Shown: in pieces, positions 1 to 4,891 of the stretch
How positions within the stretch are numbered: position 1 is the first letter of the stretch
Layout of the letters: every line of letters begins with the position of its first letter
From: Alphaproteobacteria bacterium
GTDB lineage: Bacteria > Pseudomonadota > Alphaproteobacteria > JAJTHO01
Reading direction: 5' to 3'
Assembly (NCBI GenBank): GCA_021297975.1
Contig: JAJTHO010000039.1
Span: 1 to 9,428, forward strand
Length of the DNA: 9,428 nt
The notes under the pieces: generated by a model
Told to the model about the DNA's origin: nothing
The model's input: only the letters and a program-made list of their open reading frames with translations
The model's database searches: none
Program-made: the position numbers and the translations under genes

Positions 1-1491
1 CTGCTCAACTATTTCCGCTCAATTGGCGTCCACGCGGATTACTACATCCCCGATCGGCAAAAAGAAGGGTATGGGCCCAATGCCGCCGCGCTGGAGATGA
101 TTGCCCGGCAAGGCGCAACGCTCGTGATTACCGTTGATTGCGGCACGACGGCGTTTGAGCCGCTTCGCGCCGCCAAGGCCGCTGGCCTCGATGTGATTGT
201 CCTAGACCACCATCTATCTGAGGACGCCATGCCGGAGGCGGTTGCGGTGGTAAACCCCAATCGGCGCGACCAGCTAGAGACATCGTGCCGTAATCTCGCC
301 GCCGTGGGCGTGTGTTTGCTGACCCTCGTTGCGCTCAACAGCGCACTGGAACAGGCGGGATTCTTCCATGCAACCGGCGCGGTAAAGCCCGATTTGCGGC
401 AGTTTCTCGATATTGTCGCCCTCGGCACGGTGGCGGACGTTGTCCCGTTAACCGGCCTCAACCGCGCCTTTGTCGCCCAAGGCCTGAAAATCATGGCGCA
501 GCAGCAAAACGCCGGAATGCGCAGCCTGATGACGGTCTCAAAGCTGACCAGTGCGCCGAGCGCCTATCACTGCGGCTTCCTGCTTGGCCCACGGATTAAC
601 GCGGGCGGGCGTGTGGGGCTGTCGAGTCTCGGCACACAGCTTTTAACCAGCCGAGACTCGCTGACCGCCGATCAGATTGCGGCGGAATTAGACCGGCTCA
701 ACCAGGAGCGCCAGGCGATTGAGCTAGGCGTTCTGGATATAGCGATGCAGCAGGCCGAAGCGCAGGCAGAGAAGCCCATGATTGTTGTTGCGGCCAGTGA
801 CTGGCACGAAGGCGTTATCGGCATTGTTGCCGGGCGGATTAAGGAAAAATTTGACCGCCCCACGCTGTGCATCAGCCTTAGTGAGGGCAAAGGCAAGGGT
901 AGCGGCCGCAGCGCGCAGGGCGTGCACCTCGGCGATTTGATTATTTCGGCAAAGAACGCGGGTTTATTGACCGCAGGGGGCGGCCATGCCGCAGCGGCAG
1001 GCTTTAGCGTTCTGACCGAAAAACTCGCCGAGTTTCAGGACTATTGTCTGGCGCAGCTGGCCTCCATCCCGCTCAAACCCGCAGCCTTGCACTATGATGC
1101 CGTGCTGCCGCTCAGCGCCGCTACGCTCTATATGGCTGAGCACCTTGAGGCGCTGGCTCCCTTTGGTATGGGCAACCCCCAGCCGCGCTTTTTATTAAGC
1201 AACGTTGTTGTGGGCTATTTAGAGCCGGTGGGGAAGGGGCATCTCAGGGTGCAGCTGCAAGACCCCTTCGGCAGTGCCCGCGTCACGGCGATGTGCTTTC
1301 GCGCCGAGGACAGCGGCCTACTGCCTGAGCTTATCGCGCGGCGCGGGCAAAAGGTTGATGCGCTGGTGACGATGAAAAAAGATACGTGGAATGGAAACAC
1401 GCGGCTGGGGCTTTTTATTGAGGATGTGCGTGCGGTAGCTGTTGCTTCCCTGCAAGAGGCTAGAAATTTTTTTACAACAGCTCAGGGGTAA
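1..1491 (+). CDS. recJ: Single-stranded-DNA-specific 5'-3' exonuclease RecJ, N-terminus outside window
   Basis: RecJ degrades single-stranded DNA 5' to 3' in RecF-pathway recombination and in mismatch and base-excision repair. The frame is open from base 1 to TAA at 1489-1491, giving 496 visible residues. Family proteins are usually about 570-600 residues, so roughly 80-100 N-terminal residues, including the first DxD metal motif, lie upstream. Visible motifs, counted from base 1, are IPDRQKEGYG (about 19-28), VTVDCG (about 44), the DHH metal motif at 69-71, ALGTVADVVPL at about 140-150, GPRINAGGR at about 196-204, the DHHA1 stretch DWHEGVIGIVAGR from about 267, GKGSGRS, and GGGH at 326-329. 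The OB-like C-terminal domain follows. All motifs are intact, so the gene looks functional apart from the window edge. The next gene is on the same strand 54 nt downstream with no clear terminator between them. Confidence 0.97.
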   Translation: MLNYFRSIGVHADYYIPDRQKEGYGPNAAALEMIARQGATLVITVDCGTTAFEPLRAAKAAGLDVIVLDHHLSEDAMPEAVAVVNPNRRDQLETSCRNLAAVGVCLLTLVALNSALEQAGFFHATGAVKPDLRQFLDIVALGTVADVVPLTGLNRAFVAQGLKIMAQQQNAGMRSLMTVSKLTSAPSAYHCGFLLGPRINAGGRVGLSSLGTQLLTSRDSLTADQIAAELDRLNQERQAIELGVLDIAMQQAEAQAEKPMIVVAASDWHEGVIGIVAGRIKEKFDRPTLCISLSEGKGKGSGRSAQGVHLGDLIISAKNAGLLTAGGGHAAAAGFSVLTEKLAEFQDYCLAQLASIPLKPAALHYDAVLPLSAATLYMAEHLEALAPFGMGNPQPRFLLSNVVVGYLEPVGKGHLRVQLQDPFGSARVTAMCFRAEDSGLLPELIARRGQKVDALVTMKKDTWNGNTRLGLFIEDVRAVAVASLQEARNFFTTAQG

Positions 1492-1507
1492 TTCCCCCAT
1501 ATTTTAC

Positions 1508-1536
1508 TTGCCATTGCTGCCGTTTTCCGCTCATTT
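1508..1536 (+). promoter_or_regulatory. Weak candidate promoter upstream of the sbtA-like gene
   Basis: TTGCCA (1508-1513) and TCATTT (1531-1536) are separated by 17 bp. The -35 is good and the -10 poor. Transcription from it would begin about 2-4 nt before the ATG at 1546, giving an almost leaderless mRNA, which fits the absence of any Shine-Dalgarno there. Read-through from recJ is equally possible. Confidence 0.2.
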
Positions 1537-1545
1537 CCTGTGCGT

Positions 1546-2541
1546 ATGGCTCTGTTTGAAAGTTTCCTCGCGAACTTCCTGTCTCCTGGCATTTTGTTTT
1601 TTATTCTTGGCATCACCGCCGGGGCGCTGAAATCAAACCTGGAAGTGCCGGAAAGTATCAGCCGATACTTGTCGATTTACCTCATGATGTCGATTGGCTT
1701 TAAGGGTGGTAACGCGCTGGCAACCAGCCACGGGATAACAGACGTTGCGATACTCACCATGCTGGCGGGTATTGGCTTAGGGTTTTTGATGCCGTTTATT
1801 GGTTTTTTGCTGCTCAGAGCGACAACCAAACTCGATCCGCTGAACGCGGCGGCGGTTGCGGCGCATTATGGCTCTATCAGCATGGTGACGTTCGCCGCCG
1901 CCGTGTCCTTTTTACACGGCAAAGGGGTTGAATATCAGGGGTATATCGCAGCCATTGTCGCGCTGATGGAGGCGCCGGCGATTATATCGGGGCTTTACCT
2001 CGCACGGAAATTTGCACCGGCCAGCGCGACGCGCGATCCAAACCGTCCCGGCATCCTGCATGAATCGCTGACCAACGGCGCGATTATGCTGCTGATGGGG
2101 GCGTTTTTCATCGGCTGGATGAGCGGGGACGCGGGCATGGCGAAAATGAAGGTGTTTTTGATTGATCCGTTCCAAGGCGTGTTAGCGCTGTTTTTGCTGG
2201 ATATGGGTCTGCTGGTTGTAAAGCATTTATCCGGGGTGCGCAGCTTTTCTATCTCGCTGGTATTATTCGGGATATACATGCCGCTTATTGGTGCCGGCCT
2301 CGGATTAGCCATTGCGGCGGGTTTGGGGCTCGATGTCGGCACCGGGTATTTGTTTGTGATTCTAGCCGCGAGCGCATCTTACATTGCGGTGCCAGCAGCA
2401 CTGCGCATGGCGTTGCCGGAGGCAAACCCGGGAATTTATGTGCCGATGAGTCTCGCGATTACTTTTCCGTTTAACGTGATTGTTGGCATACCTTTGTATT
2501 ACAGTATTGTTCTGCCTATTCTTGCGGGCGGCAGCCCATAA
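1546..2541 (+). CDS. SbtA-family sodium-dependent bicarbonate transporter
   Basis: This is an integral inner-membrane protein of 331 residues, almost entirely hydrophobic, with about ten candidate transmembrane segments in two inverted halves. It matches the Sbt_1 family (SbtA), whose cyanobacterial members import HCO3- with Na+. Family hallmarks are the N-terminal FLSPGILFFILG region with the following LK(S)-L-x-P segment, the SIGFKGG motif at the end of helix 2, AHYGSISMVTF at about 106-116 (the substrate/ion-site half repeat), and the C-terminal region at about 275-310 with SASYIAVPAALR, PEANPGIY and ITFPFN. Cyanobacterial SbtA is about 370 residues; the shorter length here reflects a compact central cytoplasmic loop. 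I chose ATG 1546; an in-frame GTG at 1540 would add only two residues. No Shine-Dalgarno is visible at either start. No SbtB-like PII regulator lies next to it. Family membership is firm; bicarbonate as the actual substrate is inferred. Confidence 0.88.
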   Translation: MALFESFLANFLSPGILFFILGITAGALKSNLEVPESISRYLSIYLMMSIGFKGGNALATSHGITDVAILTMLAGIGLGFLMPFIGFLLLRATTKLDPLNAAAVAAHYGSISMVTFAAAVSFLHGKGVEYQGYIAAIVALMEAPAIISGLYLARKFAPASATRDPNRPGILHESLTNGAIMLLMGAFFIGWMSGDAGMAKMKVFLIDPFQGVLALFLLDMGLLVVKHLSGVRSFSISLVLFGIYMPLIGAGLGLAIAAGLGLDVGTGYLFVILAASASYIAVPAALRMALPEANPGIYVPMSLAITFPFNVIVGIPLYYSIVLPILAGGSP

Positions 2542-2547
2542 GGTGGA

Positions 2548-2575
2548 TTGCGCCGCGTCTATTTCGCCCTATATT
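2548..2575 (+). promoter_or_regulatory. Candidate promoter directly upstream of ispB, implying a leaderless transcript
   Basis: TTGCGC (2548-2553), a 16-bp spacer and TATATT (2570-2575) lie in the 40-nt gap between the sbtA-like gene and ispB. Only 6 nt separate the -10 from the ATG at 2582, so the predicted transcription start falls on or next to the start codon. No Shine-Dalgarno is present before that ATG. Confidence 0.35.
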
Positions 2576-2581
2576 CCCCCC

Positions 2582-3568
2582 ATGTCCGCGCCCAGTCTTG
2601 ACCCACTCCTAAACGCCCTGCATGAGCCAATGCAGGCGGTGGAGGCGGTTATCCATGACCGGCTCAGCAGCATCGCGCCCCTCATTCCGCACATCAGCAG
2701 CCATTTGATAGATGCGGGCGGGAAACGGATTCGCCCGCTGCTCTTGCTGGCGGCGGCAAAGCTGGTTAACCCGGCGGCGGAAACCCCGGCGGCGCTGGCG
2801 GCGGCGGTTGAGTTTATCCACACCGCAACGCTGCTCCATGATGATGTGGTGGATGATGGTCAGGTGCGGCGGGGTAAGCCCGCGGCAAACGCCGTGTGGG
2901 GCAATAAAGCCGCTGTGCTCGTGGGTGATTTTCTTTTTAGCCGCGCGTTTCAATTGATGGTGGACGGCGGCGATATGGAGGTGTTGCGCGTGCTTGCCGA
3001 TGCGGCCAACACCATTGCCGAGGGCGAGGTGTTACAGCTGAGCGCATCGGGTAATATCAAGCTGGCTGAGGCGCAATATTTCCGCATTATTGATGCAAAA
3101 ACAGCGGCGTTGTTTGCGGCCGCTATGGAAGTGGGCGCGCGGGCGGCGGGCGCGGATGTTGAGGTTTCCGTGCGGTTTCAGCGCATCGGCTTTTCGCTGG
3201 GACGGGCGTTTCAACTCTTGGATGATGTGCTCGATTACAGCGGCGATGCGGCCGCAACCGGCAAAGCCATCGGCACCGATTTTTTTGAAGGCAAGGTGAC
3301 ATTGCCGGTATTGAAAGCCTATGCAGCGGCATCCCCGGTAGAGCGAACTTTTTGGGAAAACACCTTTGCCCCCAATGCACAGCGGGACGGCGCGGCGCTG
3401 GATGCGGCACTTCTGTTGCTAAAAAAACACAGTACCCTCGAAAACGTGCGCGCTCTCGCTGCGGTTGAGACAGAAAAGGCAACAGCGCTGCTCGCGCCCA
3501 CTCGCGCAACTCCTTTAGGAAAGGCACTCGACGATGCTGTGGCGTTTTTACTGTCTCGTCATTTTTAG
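2582..3568 (+). CDS. ispB: Long-chain all-trans polyprenyl diphosphate synthase (octaprenyl/decaprenyl type, IspB-like)
   Basis: This cytosolic enzyme condenses isopentenyl diphosphate onto an allylic diphosphate to build the ubiquinone side chain. The protein has 328 residues, normal for the family. Visible are GGKRIRP (46-52, diphosphate binding), the first aspartate-rich motif D87-D88-V-V-D91 followed by RRGKP, and the second, D214-D215-V-L-D218, followed by the GTDFFEGKVTLP segment. The residue five before the first Asp is a small Ala, as in long-chain synthases, rather than the bulky aromatic of short-chain enzymes; exact chain length (C40, C45 or C50) cannot be read from this. I chose ATG 2582 because the protein then begins like IspB. 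The frame is open back to 2480, but that stretch overlaps the end of the upstream transporter gene and adds 34 unrelated residues. The last 35 nt overlap the next gene in another frame. Confidence 0.95.
   Translation: MSAPSLDPLLNALHEPMQAVEAVIHDRLSSIAPLIPHISSHLIDAGGKRIRPLLLLAAAKLVNPAAETPAALAAAVEFIHTATLLHDDVVDDGQVRRGKPAANAVWGNKAAVLVGDFLFSRAFQLMVDGGDMEVLRVLADAANTIAEGEVLQLSASGNIKLAEAQYFRIIDAKTAALFAAAMEVGARAAGADVEVSVRFQRIGFSLGRAFQLLDDVLDYSGDAAATGKAIGTDFFEGKVTLPVLKAYAAASPVERTFWENTFAPNAQRDGAALDAALLLLKKHSTLENVRALAAVETEKATALLAPTRATPLGKALDDAVAFLLSRHF
3517..3524 (+). promoter_or_regulatory. Ribosome binding site fixing the start of the SNase-like gene
   Basis: AGGAAAGG lies inside the 3' end of ispB, 9 nt before the ATG at 3534. 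It supports that start over the internal ATG at 3582, and the resulting protein gains a proper signal peptide. It is one of the few recognisable Shine-Dalgarno sequences in this window. Confidence 0.55.
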
Positions 3569-4313
3569 TCTTACTGCGGTCATGCCCGCGACGGCGCAGG
3601 TTATCGCCGCGCCGGTTATCCCCTGCCGGGCTATAACCCTCAGCGATGCGCCGGAAATAAGCCCGGACGGCACGTTTAGTGCGAACGGCGTCCGCTATCG
3701 CCTGACGAATCTGAGTTATGGGGAGGTCGAAGCCACCCCCCTGCCGCCCGCGCTGTTTAAAACGCCGCTGCTACTCTATGCCGCATCCCCGCGCGGCGAT
3801 AAAGACGGCGTCTGCCCGGTGGATGTGTACCAGCAAAACGGCGAAACCAAGACCGGAAAACCGAAAAAGGGCTTGTGGCTTCAGGCAGAGCTGCTGCGCC
3901 GGGGGCTGGCCGTTTACACCGATACGCCGCGTCCGCATCGGGGGCGCACAGCCTTGCTGGAGGCCGAACAGCAAGGCCGCGGCGGGGTTTTAAACAATGC
4001 GGGCGGCTGGCAGAGCGATGTTTTCACCGTAATCCCCGCAGCAAAAGGCATGGAACACCTCAACACCTGGCAGATTGTCAGCGGCACTGTTCAAAGCATC
4101 AAGCCATCGGGGAAAAACGGCTGGCTGCTGGATATCGGCGGCGTAACCCTGCGGGTTAAGACCAAAGGCGGGGAAACGCTGGAGGATTGGCAGGGAAAAA
4201 CCGTGGAGGCGCGGGGGTATCTGTATTGGTCAAAAGGTGCGCGGCTCAATATTTTGACGGCAGCACACCTGTTGCAGATTAGTGACGTCATTCCGAGCCA
4301 GCAAAACCGCTAG
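3534..4313 (+). CDS. Exported SNase-fold (thermonuclease-like) protein with C-terminal OB-like domain, probably catalytically degenerate
   Basis: This 259-residue protein begins with a short basic start, a hydrophobic core and an Ala-rich cleavage region (PATAQ, about 18-22), so export to the periplasm is likely. Residues about 30-170 resemble the staphylococcal-nuclease fold: YRLTNLSYGE at 55-64 aligns with the active-site strand RLLLVDTPE, DKDGVCPVDVY at 89-99 with the DKYGRGLAYIY strand, and LWLQAELLRRGLAVY then LLEAEQQGRG with the helical part. Arg56 and Glu64 match R35 and E43 of the classic enzyme, but the metal-binding Asp40 position is Ser61 and the Arg87 position is Val93, so nuclease activity is doubtful. 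Residues about 178-250 look like a second small beta-barrel (OB-like). The gene starts inside ispB (35-nt overlap), so translation of the two may be linked. The family call comes from motif alignment by eye. Confidence 0.72.
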   Translation: MLWRFYCLVIFSLTAVMPATAQVIAAPVIPCRAITLSDAPEISPDGTFSANGVRYRLTNLSYGEVEATPLPPALFKTPLLLYAASPRGDKDGVCPVDVYQQNGETKTGKPKKGLWLQAELLRRGLAVYTDTPRPHRGRTALLEAEQQGRGGVLNNAGGWQSDVFTVIPAAKGMEHLNTWQIVSGTVQSIKPSGKNGWLLDIGGVTLRVKTKGGETLEDWQGKTVEARGYLYWSKGARLNILTAAHLLQISDVIPSQQNR

Positions 4314-4319
4314 GTTTTG
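4302..4319 (+). terminator. Hairpin spanning the stop codon of the SNase-like gene
   Basis: CAAAACC (4302-4308), loop GCTA, GGTTTTG (4313-4319) is a perfect 7-bp stem that encloses most of the TAG stop codon. No T-tract follows, so it is not a standard intrinsic terminator. The same CAAAACC/GGTTTTG arms recur at 4368-4384, so the two hairpins could exchange partners. The terminator role is a guess; the hairpin is directly visible. Confidence 0.35.
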
Positions 4320-4320
4320 T

Positions 4321-4403
4321 GCCGTCGAGGAATCTCCTCGCATTCTGAGGGAGATCCTTCGATTTCGCAAAACCCTTGGTTTTGCAGAACGAGGGATGAC
4401 GGC
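4321..4403. repeat. Cloverleaf-like intergenic inverted-repeat element
   Basis: The 83-bp block is closed by 6-bp terminal inverted repeats, GCCGTC (4321-4326) and GACGGC (4398-4403). Inside are a long imperfect hairpin at 4326-4361, whose arms GGAATCTCCTC and GAGGGAGATCC flank a 7-nt loop, and a perfect 8-bp hairpin at 4367-4385, GCAAAACC-CTT-GGTTTTGC. TTCTG (4343-4347) and CAGAA (4385-4389) offer an alternative pairing. On the minus strand it reads as a GTCATCCCTCG... to ...CGAGGAGATTCCTCGACGGC unit, in the style of the short palindromic intergenic repeats dispersed in many bacterial genomes. Only one copy is in this window, so repetition across the genome is inference. It may act in 3'-end processing or termination of the upstream operon. 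Confidence 0.6.
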
Positions 4404-4425
4404 CATAGCGATTATCAGGTGCAGT

Positions 4426-4454
4426 CTTGCTTTATGAGATTGTAATACCTAGAT
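4426..4454 (+). promoter_or_regulatory. Candidate distal clpS-clpA promoter with heat-shock (RpoH)-like boxes
   Basis: CTTGCT (4426-4431) and CCTAGAT (4448-4454) are 16 bp apart. The CTTG core and a CYTAT-like -10 recall alphaproteobacterial RpoH promoters, with a mismatch in the -10. The same DNA can also be read as a weak housekeeping promoter, TTGCTT (4427-4432), 17 bp, TAGATA (4450-4455). Heat-shock control of clp genes is common, but this assignment rests on pattern alone. Confidence 0.25.
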
Positions 4455-4476
4455 AATATCAATGACGCTGATACTG

Positions 4477-4504
4477 TTGCTCTCTGCCGCACAAATGCTA
4501 TACT
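4477..4504 (+). promoter_or_regulatory. Sigma-70-type promoter for clpS-clpA-rlmB
   Basis: TTGCTC (4477-4482), a 16-bp spacer and TATACT (4499-4504), with TG one base before the -10 (TGCTATACT, extended -10). Transcription is expected from about 4511, giving a leader of only about 18 nt before the clpS ATG at 4529, with no Shine-Dalgarno. This is the best promoter match in the window. Confidence 0.6.
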
Positions 4505-4528
4505 CAGCAACAATTCCTTCACCATTCC

Positions 4529-4885
4529 ATGCTAAAAATGACAACAACGATAACAACAGCAGAACGCGGGCAAAACAACGCGGGGGATGATGCGGACACC
4601 ATCGTTCTAAGCCGTACTAAAACGTCGAGCAAGAAACCCTCGCTCTACAAGGTGCTGCTTTTGAATGACGATTTCACGCCGATGGACTTTGTTGTCCAGG
4701 TGCTGGAGCGGTGCTTCAACAAAACCCGTGAACAAGCAACCGCGATTATGCTGGCCGTCCATAATACGGGCGTCGGGGTGTGTGGTGTCTATACGTATGA
4801 GGTTGCCGAAAGCAAAGTCGGGTCGGCTACAAGCATGGCACGGCAGCAGCAGCACCCTCTACAGTGTATCATGGAAAAGGAATAG
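4529..4885 (+). CDS. clpS: ATP-dependent Clp protease adaptor ClpS
   Basis: ClpS binds proteins with N-terminal Leu, Phe, Tyr or Trp and hands them to the N-domain of ClpA (N-end rule). The 118-residue protein has a flexible polar N-terminus (about 1-35), which in the family is fed toward ClpA, and then the folded core. Core hallmarks are LLNDDFTPMDFVVQVL with Asn46, Asp47, Asp48 and the pocket Met52, and VH at 77-78 supplying the pocket His, followed by GVCGVYTYEVAESKV. The binding pocket therefore appears complete. ATG 4529 is taken as the start; the in-frame ATG at 4538 would remove three residues and cannot be excluded because neither has a Shine-Dalgarno. clpA begins 6 nt after the stop, which is the usual pairing. 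Confidence 0.96.
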   Translation: MLKMTTTITTAERGQNNAGDDADTIVLSRTKTSSKKPSLYKVLLLNDDFTPMDFVVQVLERCFNKTREQATAIMLAVHNTGVGVCGVYTYEVAESKVGSATSMARQQQHPLQCIMEKE

Positions 4886-4891
4886 CGGGCG

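Noticed and set aside
1485..1498. GGGG-TAATT-CCCC dyad at the recJ stop codon as a terminator
   Set aside because: The stem is only 4 bp and is not followed by a T-tract; the next gene starts 54 nt from the recJ stop and may be co-transcribed.
2480..2581. N-terminal extension of the polyprenyl synthase frame back to 2480
   Set aside because: It overlaps the transmembrane C-terminus of the upstream transporter gene, has no family similarity, and ATG 2582 gives a normal IspB start and length.
3123..3527. Minus-strand open frame of 134 codons across ispB
   Set aside because: The composition (Arg/Pro/His-rich) is typical of a shadow frame, and it is opposite a complete, conserved gene.
4321..4403. 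Structured block as a tRNA gene or CRISPR repeat
   Set aside because: It has a cloverleaf-like outline, but none of the conserved tRNA T-arm or D-arm sequence or arm lengths, and there is no repeat-spacer periodicity.
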